64,000 nucleotides of DNA from Pseudoalteromonas gelatinilytica (GTDB lineage: Bacteria; Pseudomonadota; Gammaproteobacteria; Enterobacterales; Alteromonadaceae), in the NCBI RefSeq assembly GCF_001641615.1, contig NZ_LRRU01000010.1, positions 38,257-102,256 on the forward strand, written 5' to 3'. Of the stretch, positions 29,397 through 42,000 are shown piece by piece. The first letter of the stretch is position 1, and the number at the start of each line of letters is the position of its first letter. Below the pieces are notes generated by a model. The model was not told where the DNA came from, searched no databases, and saw nothing but the letters and a program-made list of their open reading frames with translations. The position numbers were made by a program, and so were the translations under genes.

Positions 29397-30413
29397 ATGA
29401 TGATCCTTCGCCCAATCCAGCAAAGCGATTACCAAGCCTTAGTAAAGATTGCTGATGAATCAGGACATGGCTTTACGTCTTTGCCTAATAATGAAGAGTT
29501 ATTACAAAAGAAAATCGATCACTCTGTCAGCTCATTCGCAAAAACAGCGCAGCAGCCAGGTGATGAAGGTTACTTGTTTGTTCTTGAAGATAGCGAAACG
29601 GGAGAAGTTGTAGGGACTTCAGGTATTGAAGCTGCCGTAGGTTTAGATGATGCTTTTTATCATTATCATTTAAGCAAAGCGATTCACTCATCTCGTACGC
29701 TAAACGTGTATAAAGCCGTTGATATTTTAACGCTGTGTAATGATTACACAGGTGCAACTGAGCTGTGCACTTTATTCTTAAAAGACGGCTACCGTAAAAA
29801 CAATAACGGTAAATTGCTTTCAAAAGCGCGTTTTATGTTCATTAACCAACATAAAGAGCGTTTTGCTGAAACAGTGATTGCAGAAATGCGTGGTGTTTCA
29901 GATGAAAATGGCGAAAGCCCATTCTGGCAATGGCTCGAAGAGCACTTTTTCTCGATGGACTTTCCGACGGCAGACTACTTAACGGGTATTGGTCAGAAAG
30001 TATTTATCGCTGAGTTAATGCCAAAATACCCAATTTACGTCAACTTACTAAGCAAAGACGCGCAAGCTGTGATTGGTCAAGTGCATGACAATACACGCCC
30101 AGCGATTGAACTATTAAAGAGTGAAGGTTTTACTTTTAATGGTTATGTAGACATTTTTGATGCGGGTCCAACTGTTGAAGCTAAGGTCGATAATATCGCC
30201 ACAGTGCGTAACGCAAGAACAGTAAAAGTTGAGATTGGTGAAAGCCAAGGCGACACCACGGTATTGTTAGCAAACGACAAGCTTGCTGATTTTAGAGCAA
30301 CCGTGACTGAAGTGAGCCTTACGTGTGATGTCGATACCATCACAATTTCAAGTGAACTAGCCAAGGCGCTTCACCTAGAAGCTGGCGATTCAGTTTCACT
30401 TGCAACACTATAA
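29397..30413 (+). CDS. astA: arginine N-succinyltransferase
   Basis: 338 residues, full length for AstA. MILRPIQQSDYQALVKIA at the start, FSMDFPTADYLTGIG and AELMPKYPIYVNLL in the middle, and the GNAT-like dimer fold are diagnostic. It succinylates arginine from succinyl-CoA, the first step of the AST pathway. It sits 80 bp after astC and 18 bp before astD. Two adjacent ATG codons (29397 and 29400) are possible starts. AstB and AstE are not in this window. Confidence 0.95.
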   Translation: MMILRPIQQSDYQALVKIADESGHGFTSLPNNEELLQKKIDHSVSSFAKTAQQPGDEGYLFVLEDSETGEVVGTSGIEAAVGLDDAFYHYHLSKAIHSSRTLNVYKAVDILTLCNDYTGATELCTLFLKDGYRKNNNGKLLSKARFMFINQHKERFAETVIAEMRGVSDENGESPFWQWLEEHFFSMDFPTADYLTGIGQKVFIAELMPKYPIYVNLLSKDAQAVIGQVHDNTRPAIELLKSEGFTFNGYVDIFDAGPTVEAKVDNIATVRNARTVKVEIGESQGDTTVLLANDKLADFRATVTEVSLTCDVDTITISSELAKALHLEAGDSVSLATL

Positions 30414-31901
<1,488 letters not shown>

Positions 31902-31916
31902 TAATCGTAAATCATT

Positions 31917-31945
31917 ACAAAAAGCAGCTTAGGCTGCTTTTTTTG
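31917..31945 (+). terminator. terminator of astC-astA-astD
   Basis: Stem AAAGCAGC/GCTGCTTT with T-run. Confidence 0.9.
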
Positions 31946-32029
31946 TATGAGATGTCTAGCAAAGGTAGCAATTAAAAGCGCTTTCTGCTTAAATCTAAAG
32001 AGATAGTTTTTTATTAGGTGTGCAGTCGT

Positions 32030-32377
32030 ATGGTTTTAGATAGGCAAGGGTACGATGATCTTGTCATGTATCTCACTCAAAATTTAGCGCTTTTTGAGAA
32101 GCCAGGTCAAATTAAACCAGGAGCTCCAACAGTGTTAGAGCTGATTGAAGACGTGATAGCAGAAAACGTCATGTTACTTTGCGAGCAACATACAGAGCTT
32201 AATACTGAACAACGTAGTCAAATAGTCCGCGAAGTCGACGGTATTGTTTACGACCTACAAGAAGTTCTTAGTAGTGTCACGAATCACACTGTAACCGTTG
32301 AACAGCATGCTTTTATCGATGAGTTTGCCGGATTGGTGAAAAACTTATTCGACAGTGCTGTTGTAGAAAACGCCTAG
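32030..32377 (+). CDS. small helical protein, DUF3802-like
   Basis: 115 residues from ATG, with AGGTG about 10 bp upstream; a GTG four codons earlier is an alternative. The text GYDDLVMYLTQNLALFE and REVDGIVYDLQEVLSSV resembles the short DUF3802 family of Shewanella, Vibrio and relatives, by memory rather than search. It is all-helical and has no known function. It lies alone between the ast operon and yhfA. Confidence 0.65.
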   Translation: MVLDRQGYDDLVMYLTQNLALFEKPGQIKPGAPTVLELIEDVIAENVMLLCEQHTELNTEQRSQIVREVDGIVYDLQEVLSSVTNHTVTVEQHAFIDEFAGLVKNLFDSAVVENA

Positions 32378-32521
32378 TTTATAAAGCACCACACAATCTC
32401 TCGTCTTAAGCGAGCAGCTTAAAATAAGCGACTCGCTTTCCTCTATAGCTCACCTCTTATCCCTTGCATCTGTGTGTGACTTGCTTACAATCAAGCAAAA
32501 TAACTTTAAGAGATAAAACAC

Positions 32522-32935
32522 ATGCAAGCGAATGTAAAATGGGTAGAAGGTGATACGTTTATTGGCCTTTCAAATTCAGGTCACAATGTAGTTTTTGATG
32601 CAGGTAGCGATAGTGCAGCACCAAGCCCAATGGAAATGGTGTTAATGTCAGCAGGCTGTTGTTCATCTGTTGATGTTGTTAGCATTTTGAAAAAAGCGAA
32701 GCAGTCGTTTTCTGACGTACAAGTTAAGCTAACTGCTGAACGTGCAGAATCAGCGCCTCGCGTGTTTACTAAGATTAACCTACACTTTGTGGTTACCGGT
32801 AACGATGTCTCTGAAAAGCACCTTGCTCGCGCTGTTCAACTGTCAGCTGAAAAGTATTGTTCTGTTGCCTTAATGCTTGATAAAACAGTAGAAATTACGC
32901 ATAGTCATGAAGTTGTGCAAGAACAGGTAAAATAA
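32522..32935 (+). CDS. yhfA: OsmC-family protein YhfA
   Basis: 137 residues, the OsmC/Ohr fold. The block [19 protein letters not shown] gives the first Cys region and KYCSVALML the second Cys, the pair expected for thiol peroxidase-type members. The YhfA subgroup has no settled substrate. In several gammaproteobacteria yhfA is near crp or speD, and speD follows here after 88 bp. Confidence 0.88.
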   Translation: MQANVKWVEGDTFIGLSNSGHNVVFDAGSDSAAPSPMEMVLMSAGCCSSVDVVSILKKAKQSFSDVQVKLTAERAESAPRVFTKINLHFVVTGNDVSEKHLARAVQLSAEKYCSVALMLDKTVEITHSHEVVQEQVK

Positions 32936-33023
32936 CGCTTTTTCCGAGCACAAATTTCGTATAAAATCCGCGAACTTTTATTTCTGCTGGTGCAGGTTTC
33001 ACTCGTTTAAAGGTTGGTTTAGC

Positions 33024-33836
33024 ATGAATAAACCCTTCGATAAAATTAAGCTTCATGGCTTTAATAACTTAACTAAGAGCTTAAGCTTTAGTATTTACGA
33101 TATTTGTTACGCAAAGACTGAACAACAGCGTAAAGAATATATTGAATATATCGACGAACAGTATAGTGCTGATCGCCTTACCGATATTTTAGGTGAAGTT
33201 GTGGATATTATTGGTGCAAACATCTTGAATGTTTCTCGCCAAGATTATGATCCGCAAGGTGCCAGTGTAACAATCTTGATCTCAGAAGAGCCGATTGAGC
33301 AACAAACAACGTATGACGTTGATGAAGCGCCAGGTCCTCTTCCTGAAACAGTGGTAGCGCACTTAGATAAGAGCCACATCTGTGTTCACACATACCCAGA
33401 AGCACACCCTGATGATGGTATTTGTACATTCCGTGCTGATATCGAAGTATCAACGTGTGGCATTATCTCGCCATTAAAAGCGTTAAACTTCTTAATTCAC
33501 AGCCTTGAGTCTGATGTTGTAACAATTGACTACCGTGTACGTGGTTTCACCCGTGATGTTGATGGTGTTAAGCACTATATCGACCATGCAATTAACTCAA
33601 TTCAGAACTACATGACTGAAGATACAAAAGAAGCGTACCAAATGATGGACGTGAACGTGTATCAAGAGAACTTGTTCCACACGAAGATGATGTTAAAAGA
33701 AACTGACTTGAATACTTATTTATTCGGTGTTTCTACCGCGGATCTTTCTGAAGACGAAGAAGAAGAAATTCGTTCTAAGCTAACTCGTGAGATGCAAGAG
33801 ATCTTCTACGGTCGTAACTTACCAGACACAGAGTAA
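33024..33836 (+). CDS. speD: S-adenosylmethionine decarboxylase proenzyme
   Basis: 270 residues, the gammaproteobacterial long form. The self-cleavage site is in [14 protein letters not shown], where Ser becomes the pyruvoyl group after cleavage before it, followed by the conserved [11 protein letters not shown]. The enzyme makes decarboxylated SAM, the aminopropyl donor for spermidine. No speE is adjacent, but a spermidine-synthase-fold protein is at the left end of the window. A strong terminator follows. Confidence 0.96.
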   Translation: MNKPFDKIKLHGFNNLTKSLSFSIYDICYAKTEQQRKEYIEYIDEQYSADRLTDILGEVVDIIGANILNVSRQDYDPQGASVTILISEEPIEQQTTYDVDEAPGPLPETVVAHLDKSHICVHTYPEAHPDDGICTFRADIEVSTCGIISPLKALNFLIHSLESDVVTIDYRVRGFTRDVDGVKHYIDHAINSIQNYMTEDTKEAYQMMDVNVYQENLFHTKMMLKETDLNTYLFGVSTADLSEDEEEEIRSKLTREMQEIFYGRNLPDTE

Positions 33837-33852
33837 GTTACTATAGCTTCAG

Positions 33853-33890
33853 AAAAACGGCGCGTAATGTAAGTTACGCGCCGTTTTTTT
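33853..33890 (+). terminator. terminator of speD
   Basis: A long perfect stem (ACGGCGCGTAA/TTACGCGCCGT) followed by a T-run. Confidence 0.95.
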
Positions 33891-33954
33891 ATGCCTCATT
33901 GACTGCGTTCAGCTGTACTTATATGCTGATTAAAAGGCCAATTTAAGGATTGAT

Positions 33955-35448
33955 ATGTCAGTACCTCTCTCGCAGTCGGTATTTTTAGCAGAGCAAGTTC
34001 GTGACCATGAAGGACCTGCAGCTAAGCGCTCTGGCGTAACCTTGTATGAGCTTATGGAGCGAGCAGGGCTGGCGACTTATCAGCAAGCTATCAGCTATTT
34101 TCCTAAAGCAAGTACATTCGTTGTGTTAGCGGGCGTTGGTAACAATGCCGGTGATGGTTATGTTGTTGCTCGCTTAGCTAAACAAGCGGGCAAACAGGTT
34201 ACGGTTATTGCAGCAATATCTGATAAACCGCTCAAAGGCGATGCGCTCAGTGCTCAGCAAGCTTGGCTTGACGCCGGAGGAGCAATAACCGCTGATACCA
34301 GTGCTATTGAGCGTGCAGATATCATTATTGATGGCCTGCTTGGTACGGGTATTCAAAGCGCGGTGCGCGAGCCTTTTTCAACCTTAATTAAAGCTGCCAA
34401 CGAAAGCCAAGTGCCGATAGTTGCTATCGACCTACCCTCAGGTATTCATGCAGACACAGGTGTCGAACAGGGAGTCGCAATTAAAGCTGCACTCACTGTG
34501 ACTTTTGTAGGGATTAAACAAGGTTTAGTGACAGGGCAAGGGCGAGCACATGCAGGTAACCTAGAGTTTGCTGATTTAGGTATTGAAGATGCCTTTTCAA
34601 AACTGACATCACCCACTGCAGAGTTTATCAACTATCAGACGCAGCCGAGGCTTCCTGAGCGCAATAATAACAGCCACAAAACCAGTCATGGAAAATTATT
34701 GTGTGTTGGTGGTAATGCTGGCACCGCAGGTGCAATTCGTTTAACTGCAGAGGCCGCTCTTCGCACTGGTGCGGGCATGGTCAAAGTGTATACCCATAGC
34801 AGTTCTATTTTGCCAGTGAGCATTGGACGACCTGAACTTATGGTGACAGATACAAATATAATTAGTGCGCTAGAGTGGGCGAGTTGTATTGCTATTGGTC
34901 CAGGGCTTGGTCAGGACGATTGGTCCGAAACAACCTTTGAAACTGTCATGCAGTATTGTTTCACTAATAACAAGCCACTGATTATTGATGCCGACGCACT
35001 TAATTTAATAGCTCAGCATGCTTCGTCATTCCCATTAGCGAATACAGTAATCACACCGCACCCCGGTGAGGCTGCAAGATTACTGAATTGCCGCACGGTT
35101 GATATTGAAGAAAATCGCTTTCATGCAGTAAAACAGCTTGCGCGCAGCTATACCACTACTTGTGTACTCAAAGGCGCTGGTAGTTTAATTGCTGATAATA
35201 ACCAAACATGGGTGTGTACAGATGGAAATCCTGCACTTGCGGTTGGCGGCAGTGGCGATATATTAACAGGTATCATAGCGGCACTGATCGCACAGGGGCT
35301 TACTCCTCAGCAAGCAGCATGTTTGGGTGTAACATTACATGCAAAAGCCGGGGATATTGCCGCAGAGCGTGAAGGCGAAAGAGGCATGTTGCCGAGTGAT
35401 TTGTTTGCGATAGTGAGGGAGTTGGTTAATGGCAGCTTTAAGCTGTAA
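33955..35448 (+). CDS. nnr: bifunctional NAD(P)H-hydrate epimerase / dehydratase
   Basis: 497 residues, fusion of two domains. The N-terminal YjeF epimerase has AGVGNNAGDGYVVARL and the C-terminal ribokinase-like dehydratase has GPGLGQ, ITPHPGEAARLL and GGSGDILTG. It repairs hydrated NAD(P)H. In many gammaproteobacteria nnr lies directly before tsaE, whereas here they are about 9.3 kb apart. The stop codon TAA is itself part of a TAAGNNN heptamer run, so the last codons (SFKL) overlap a repeat. Confidence 0.96.
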   Translation: MSVPLSQSVFLAEQVRDHEGPAAKRSGVTLYELMERAGLATYQQAISYFPKASTFVVLAGVGNNAGDGYVVARLAKQAGKQVTVIAAISDKPLKGDALSAQQAWLDAGGAITADTSAIERADIIIDGLLGTGIQSAVREPFSTLIKAANESQVPIVAIDLPSGIHADTGVEQGVAIKAALTVTFVGIKQGLVTGQGRAHAGNLEFADLGIEDAFSKLTSPTAEFINYQTQPRLPERNNNSHKTSHGKLLCVGGNAGTAGAIRLTAEAALRTGAGMVKVYTHSSSILPVSIGRPELMVTDTNIISALEWASCIAIGPGLGQDDWSETTFETVMQYCFTNNKPLIIDADALNLIAQHASSFPLANTVITPHPGEAARLLNCRTVDIEENRFHAVKQLARSYTTTCVLKGAGSLIADNNQTWVCTDGNPALAVGGSGDILTGIIAALIAQGLTPQQAACLGVTLHAKAGDIAAEREGERGMLPSDLFAIVRELVNGSFKL

Positions 35449-35466
35449 GTTTTAAGCGATAAGACT
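35439..35466 (+). repeat. degenerate TAAGNNN heptamer run overlapping the end of nnr
   Basis: Units TAAGCTG, TAAGTTT, TAAGCGA, TAAGACT follow in phase. The second unit supplies the nnr stop codon. Confidence 0.7.
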
Positions 35467-35518
35467 TTAAGAACCATCTTATAAATTGTAATACTTTCCA
35501 ACCTAAGCATAATTGAAT

Positions 35519-35581
35519 AGAGCCTAGAGCCTAGAGCCTAGAGCCTAGAGCCTAGAACCTAGAGCCTAGAACCTAGAGCCT
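35519..35581. repeat. tandem heptamer array, 9 x AGAGCCT (two AGAACCT variants)
   Basis: Nine in-phase 7-base units over 63 bp, seven AGAGCCT and two AGAACCT. The reverse complement reads TAGGCTC. It lies in the spacer between nnr and the TSP3 gene. Confidence 0.96.
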
Positions 35582-35993
35582 TAGATGTTGGGGGCGCTTG
35601 TGAACTTAGCTATTAGCTTATTGTTCTGTTAAATGGTACAAATAATCTAGACAAAGTAACTTGGACTCGCATGCTATCTTAAATTCTTACTTCTCGAATC
35701 CTGTCGATTATTAAGGTGTTGATTTTCATTGCTTTTATTTCTATCCTGTTTTTTGGTTTTAAATTTAAATCTTCGCGGTAACACCAGTAAATTTTTTGTA
35801 AATTACTGCTGGTTGTAAATTGACTTTTTTGGGATTGTCTACAAATATTAAGCCGCAGTTTCAGAAAAGCTCGTTTCGCCATGTCTCGGGAATGTTTTAT
35901 ACACCTTATAAAATTGCCTCATACTGCTTCGCTAAACTTCTGGGTGATGTTTGGAATGCACATTCCAACCCTACCAAATTTAAGGATATAAAT
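35582..35993. other. AT-rich intergenic region upstream of the TSP3-repeat protein
   Basis: No credible gene is seen; an in-frame extension exists but lacks a signal peptide. A near-palindrome GGAATGCACATTCC (35953-35966) lies about 30 bp before the start and could be an operator. The ribosome-binding site is AAGGATAT. Confidence 0.4.
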
Positions 35994-36869
35994 ATGAATA
36001 AGCACTTACTTATTTCAGGAGTGGCCTCGTGTTTTGTGTCTGCAGTGGCATTTGCAGATGTGACAGCTATGACTGGAACTATTCACTTACAACCCACAAA
36101 TGGCAGTATTAATGGTTCGACAATCTCAGTATCGTCTGAGCAGGTTGTATCTGGTGGAACGTTTGGAACTTACACTACGCAGCAAATGTATGATGATGGT
36201 TTTCGGACTGAAGATGGAAAATTTGCAATGCAAATGTTCAACTATGGCTCAGGCATAGGCGCATTTGATATTCAACCAAGACCGAGCAGTTATACAATCC
36301 TTAATGATGGTGGAGCATCATATGATGTGTATTGGGGATGGCAATATTGGCTAATTTACACAAATGATGCAATGCACGGTACTATTTTGGCTGTATGGGA
36401 TCAGATGCCAACTTCATTAACTTATTCATGTGATGATTACTGTCTTGTTTCAACTATCAGTGACCCGATAGGTATCGTTGATGAAGATATGGATCAAGAC
36501 GGTATACCTGATGCTGTGGACAATTGCCCTGAAGTTGCAAACCCTGATCAGCTAGATTTTGATCAGGATGGTCAAGGCGATGTATGTGATGCCGATGTTG
36601 ACGGCGATGGTGTGAATAATGATCTTGATTATTGCCCTAATACCCCAGCTTCAGAAGCGGTAACTTATGAAGGATGTTCTGTTGAGCAACATATGGCTGC
36701 ACAATGTGGAGAATCATCAGAGTTTGCTAACCATGGTAAATACGTCAGTTGTGTTGCAAAAGCGGCAGAAGAGCTTTTAGATCAAGCTTTAATCACCGAA
36801 GAGCAAAAAGACATGATTGTCAGTGAGGCTGCTAAATCAGATAAAGGTAAACCAAAGAAAGGTAAGTAG
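35994..36869 (+). CDS. secreted protein with thrombospondin type-3 repeats
   Basis: 291 residues from the ATG at 35994, chosen because it gives a signal peptide (NKHLLISGVASCFVSAVAFA). Residues about 20-155 are a Gly/Ser/Tyr-rich beta region of unknown type (WGWQYWLIY). Then come calcium-binding TSP3 units with DMDQDGIPDAVDNCP and DVDGDGVNNDLDYCP. The C terminus is a helical tail with Lys-rich end (KGKPKKGK). Probably secreted and calcium dependent; role unknown. The TSP3 piece resembles that in the OmpA-family protein of this window. Confidence 0.78.
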   Translation: MNKHLLISGVASCFVSAVAFADVTAMTGTIHLQPTNGSINGSTISVSSEQVVSGGTFGTYTTQQMYDDGFRTEDGKFAMQMFNYGSGIGAFDIQPRPSSYTILNDGGASYDVYWGWQYWLIYTNDAMHGTILAVWDQMPTSLTYSCDDYCLVSTISDPIGIVDEDMDQDGIPDAVDNCPEVANPDQLDFDQDGQGDVCDADVDGDGVNNDLDYCPNTPASEAVTYEGCSVEQHMAAQCGESSEFANHGKYVSCVAKAAEELLDQALITEEQKDMIVSEAAKSDKGKPKKGK

Positions 36870-36933
36870 CTAAGAGCAGCTCTAATTAAATAGAGTTTAG
36901 CAATTTTAAATCAGACTGTGTTTCTATAATCGT

Positions 36934-36975
36934 AAAAAAGCCCCTAAAAACATTTGTTTATAGGGGCTTTCTTTT
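36934..36975. terminator. bidirectional terminator between the TSP3 gene and groEL
   Basis: Stem AAAGCCCCTA/TAGGGGCTTT with T-rich tails on both sides, lying before the end of groEL. Confidence 0.85.
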
Positions 36976-37032
36976 GAAGGGGAGGTACCTTCGGGTAATA
37001 TCTTTAAATAAAGATTTTTACCAGGGGGATGA

Positions 37033-38682
<1,650 letters not shown>

Positions 38683-38730
38683 TTAATTCCTCTTAAATTC
38701 TGTAAACGGGTTGCTAAATGAAAAGTAGGA

Positions 38731-39018
38731 TTAGCCTACAATGCCTAGAATGTTATCTTCACGCATGATCAGGTACTCTTGACCTTCGATCTTTTCAACT
38801 TTTTCAACATAAGAGCCGAACAGCACAGTGTCACCGGCTTTTACTTCTAATGCTCTTACTTCACCGTTGTCTAAAACGCGGCCATTACCAACAGCGATAA
38901 CTTCTCCGCGAGTTGATTTTTCAGCTGCAGAGCCAGTTAATACAATACCGCCAGCAGACTTAGTTTCTTCTTCTAGACGCTTAACGATGACGCGATCATG
39001 TAAAGGACGAATGTTCAT
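38731..39018 (-). CDS. groES: co-chaperonin GroES
   Basis: 95 residues. [17 protein letters not shown] at the start, [16 protein letters not shown] mobile loop and [10 protein letters not shown] are canonical. It caps GroEL. It is first in the groES-groEL operon. Confidence 0.99.
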   Translation of the reverse strand: MNIRPLHDRVIVKRLEEETKSAGGIVLTGSAAEKSTRGEVIAVGNGRVLDNGEVRALEVKAGDTVLFGSYVEKVEKIEGQEYLIMREDNILGIVG

Positions 39019-39117
39019 TTATTTAGTTCTCCTAACAGTTTCTGAACAGTACAGAAAAAATCTTATGTTATTGCAGGGGAGTGCTAAGCCACCCGTTGCG
39101 TTTCATTGCCTTCATTA

Positions 39118-39143
39118 ATGGGGGTGGCTTAAAAAAATCCAAG
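39118..39143 (-). promoter_or_regulatory. sigma-32 heat-shock promoter of groES-groEL
   Basis: On the minus strand a -35-like CTTGGAT (39137-39143) and -10-like CCCCAT (39118-39123) are separated by 13 bp, within the usual spacing for sigma-32 (consensus CTTGAAA and CCCCATNT). The -10 matches well and the -35 matches partly. Confidence 0.75.
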
Positions 39144-39161
39144 TACAAAAATTAAAAAATT

Positions 39162-39638
39162 TTAATCTTTTCGCTCAAATTCACCATCAATAGTTGTAGG
39201 TTGATGGTTTGGCTCTTCATGAGCGGCTGCTTTGCTATGATATTGGAAGTGTGCAGAGCCTTGATTTGCTTGCGTACTCATACGCACTGTCGCTTGGCTG
39301 GCAAGGCCTGCAGCTAGTTTGTTGCGGATTGCTGGCGTGAGTAATAAAAAGCCAAAAAAGTCAGTCATAATGCCAGGTGTCATTAATAAAACGCCGGCGA
39401 TAATCACACATAAACCAGTAAATAATTCTTTTGCAGGCATTTGCCCTTGTGCCATTTGTAATTGCACGTTTTGAATCGCGCCCATGCCTTGCTGCTTCAC
39501 TAATTTCGCACCGACAATCGCGGTCACAATCACAAGCGCTATGGTGGCAAAGCCGCCGATTACTTCACTCACTTGAATGAGTAACGCAATCTCCACAATC
39601 GGCACTAAAATAAATAACAAAAACAAAAATCTAAACAT
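39162..39638 (-). CDS. fxsA: FxsA-family membrane protein
   Basis: 158 residues. Two N-terminal membrane segments (FLFLLFILVPIVEIALL; FATIALVIVTAIVGAKLV), then TGLCVIIAGVLLMTPGIMTDFFG. FxsA is known for relieving F-exclusion of phage T7 when overproduced; its normal role is unclear. The location upstream of groES on the same strand matches E. coli. Confidence 0.93.
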   Translation of the reverse strand: MFRFLFLLFILVPIVEIALLIQVSEVIGGFATIALVIVTAIVGAKLVKQQGMGAIQNVQLQMAQGQMPAKELFTGLCVIIAGVLLMTPGIMTDFFGFLLLTPAIRNKLAAGLASQATVRMSTQANQGSAHFQYHSKAAAHEEPNHQPTTIDGEFERKD

Positions 39639-39800
39639 AACGCTCTCTAAAAAATGTCATTCTCTTTCGAGTCAGTGAAATATAAATAGGGGTGAGCAGG
39701 TCATTTTTCAAGGTGGAACCTAGGATCACCTTGCTCGCTACACATTATAGTTACTATCGGCTACTATGGTGCGACTCACGTAATCAAACAAAGGTTCCTT

Positions 39801-40121
39801 ATGACTACGCATTTTCGACTTATTTTTACTACTTGTGCGAATGAGGCTGAAGCCCGTCAGTTGGCACAACATCTAGTTAAAGAAAAGCTAGCGGCTTGTG
39901 TGAACATTATGCCTACAATCGAATCTATTTACATGTGGGATGGCGAGATAACTCAAGCTACAGAAAGTAAGTTACTGATCAAAACAAAGTCAGAAAAAAT
40001 GAATGAAGTGATCCAAACTATCAAGAAATTACATAGTTATGAGATACCAGAAATTCAGGTCGTTGATGTAGCAACAGGCAATTTAGCCTATTTTAATTGG
40101 ATGGATGAGGTACTTAATTAA
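39801..40121 (+). CDS. cutA: divalent-cation tolerance protein CutA
   Basis: 106 residues. ARQLAQHLVKEKLAACVNI, YMWDGEI and YEIPEIQVVDV are signature segments of this trimeric small protein. Its link to copper tolerance is old and weak. The stop codon overlaps the ATG of dsbD by one base, as in E. coli. Confidence 0.96.
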   Translation: MTTHFRLIFTTCANEAEARQLAQHLVKEKLAACVNIMPTIESIYMWDGEITQATESKLLIKTKSEKMNEVIQTIKKLHSYEIPEIQVVDVATGNLAYFNWMDEVLN

Positions 40122-41947
40122 TGCGATCGTTCCTTTTATTACTGTGCGCACTGTGGCTTGTGCCGGCCAGTGCAAGTAATAACAATTTACTTGGAAATCT
40201 ATTACAACCTGCTGAGCAAACATTTTTGCCAGTTGATCAGGCCTTTGTTTTTGATTTTGACCAGCAAGGCAAAACCTTATTTATCGGCTGGGATATAGCG
40301 CCTGATTATTACCTCTATAAAAAGAAAGTCGAAATAATTGCTAAAGGCGCTGATATTGAAATCCCAGATCTTGGCAAAGGGCAAATCATAGAGGATGAGT
40401 TTTTTGGCAAAACCGAGGTCTTCTTTAACTCATTGAGTGTGGTAACTAAGCTTAGTAATGTTACGGAAGGGGCGGTTGTTAAAGTGCGTTTTCAAGGCTG
40501 TGCTGAAGCTGGACTTTGTTATCCGCCAGAAGTTAGAACCATTCCTTTATCTGTCATTGCTGGCGAGCAAGTTTCACAAACCGCGTCAGCGGGGAATGCG
40601 CTAGCGGCATTAACACAAGCAGCTGATACCAATGAGGCATCAACAAATGTTTCTCAAGAAGTAGCAAAACCAGCTGGTGAGCAGTCATATACCGATAAAC
40701 TGGCATCGCAGGGCTTATTGACCAACCTAGTAATCTTCTTTTTAGTGGGTATTGGTCTGGCTTTTACGCCTTGCGTATTTCCAATGTTTCCGATTTTGTC
40801 GAGCCTTATAGCGGGTCAGCAGAACTTATCGACTAAAAAAGCGTTTTCGCTGTCGTTTGTTTATGTGCAAGGGATGGCCGTTACCTATGCTGCACTGGGC
40901 TTAGTGGTTGCATCATTAGGTGGTCAAGTACAAGGGTACTTGCAGCACCCAACGGTGTTAATTAGCTTTAGTATTTTGTTTGTATTGCTGGCGATGTCGA
41001 TGTTCGGCTGGTACGAAATTAAGCTGCCTAGCGGCATGATGAATAAGCTTACTCAGGTAAGTAACCAGCAAAAAGGCGGTAACTATGTTGGCGTATTTAT
41101 GATGGGTGTGTTGTCTGGTTTGATTGCGTCACCTTGTACAACAGCGCCATTGTCTGCTGCTTTACTCTATGTAGCGCAAAGTGGTGACTACCTGGTCGGT
41201 GGTTTAACACTTTATGTACTCAGTTTAGGCATGGGCTTACCGCTATTATTACTGGGGACTTCTGGCGGTAAATTACTACCCAAAGCCGGTGGTTGGATGG
41301 AGCAAGTGAAAACGTTATTCGGCTTCATCATGCTGGTCGTTCCGCTAATTCTGCTTGAGCGTATTGTTGATATTGAAATCATTTGGTTAATGGCGGGTTT
41401 ATTAGCACTTGCGACCGCACTTTATTTACACCATTGGCAAAGTGCGCAATCACAAGGCAAGCTAAAAACAGCACTCTGGTTTGCTGCAACCTTACTGGTT
41501 GTGACGGGGGCGAGCCTAACGAAAAATTATTTTTGGCCGAGTAAAGCGGTGGTTGCCGAAGCCGCAGTACAAACACATGGTTTTAAACAAGTTGCTAATT
41601 TAAGTGAATTGAAAGACGAAATTGCAGCTGCAAGTAGCGAAGGGCGCTTAGTGATGGTCGACTTGTACGCTGACTGGTGCGTCGCGTGTAAAGAGTTTGA
41701 ACACTACACGTTTCCTGATACGAATGTTCAAGCACAGTTTGCTCACTTTGAGTTAATCCAAATCGATTTAACCGAAAGTGATGCAAAAACAATTGAGCTA
41801 ATGGAAGAGTTCACGGTCTTTGGTTTACCAAGCATTCTGTTCTTTGATACTCAAGGTAATGAGCTTTTAGAGCAACGTGTAACAGGCTTTTTAAATGCCA
41901 AAGACTTTGCTGAGCATTTAGCAAAAGTACGAAATAGCGCTAAATAA
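40121..41947 (+). CDS. dsbD: thiol:disulfide interchange protein DsbD
   Basis: 608 residues in three domains. Signal peptide, periplasmic alpha domain with redox cysteines in GCAEAGLCYPP, a membrane beta domain of eight helices with FTPCVFPMFP and SPCTTAPLS, and a C-terminal thioredoxin-like gamma domain with DWCVACKEFE. It carries electrons from thioredoxin to DsbC, DsbG and cytochrome c maturation factors. Coupled to cutA by a one-base overlap; terminator after. Confidence 0.98.
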   Translation: MRSFLLLLCALWLVPASASNNNLLGNLLQPAEQTFLPVDQAFVFDFDQQGKTLFIGWDIAPDYYLYKKKVEIIAKGADIEIPDLGKGQIIEDEFFGKTEVFFNSLSVVTKLSNVTEGAVVKVRFQGCAEAGLCYPPEVRTIPLSVIAGEQVSQTASAGNALAALTQAADTNEASTNVSQEVAKPAGEQSYTDKLASQGLLTNLVIFFLVGIGLAFTPCVFPMFPILSSLIAGQQNLSTKKAFSLSFVYVQGMAVTYAALGLVVASLGGQVQGYLQHPTVLISFSILFVLLAMSMFGWYEIKLPSGMMNKLTQVSNQQKGGNYVGVFMMGVLSGLIASPCTTAPLSAALLYVAQSGDYLVGGLTLYVLSLGMGLPLLLLGTSGGKLLPKAGGWMEQVKTLFGFIMLVVPLILLERIVDIEIIWLMAGLLALATALYLHHWQSAQSQGKLKTALWFAATLLVVTGASLTKNYFWPSKAVVAEAAVQTHGFKQVANLSELKDEIAAASSEGRLVMVDLYADWCVACKEFEHYTFPDTNVQAQFAHFELIQIDLTESDAKTIELMEEFTVFGLPSILFFDTQGNELLEQRVTGFLNAKDFAEHLAKVRNSAK

Positions 41948-41970
41948 ACGCAAACGTGCAAGAAAATAGC

Positions 41971-42000
41971 GAAACGCCACTCATCTGAGTGGCGTTTTTG
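41971..42000 (+). terminator. terminator of cutA-dsbD
   Basis: Stem AAACGCCACT/AGTGGCGTTT with TTTTTG tail. Confidence 0.92.

Noticed and set aside
35519..35581. CRISPR-like array
   Set aside because: The unit is 7 bp with no spacers and no cas genes; it is a tandem microsatellite.
35820..35993. N-terminal extension of the TSP3 gene
   Set aside because: The extension has no homology or signal peptide; the ATG at 35994 gives a ribosome-binding site and a clean signal peptide.
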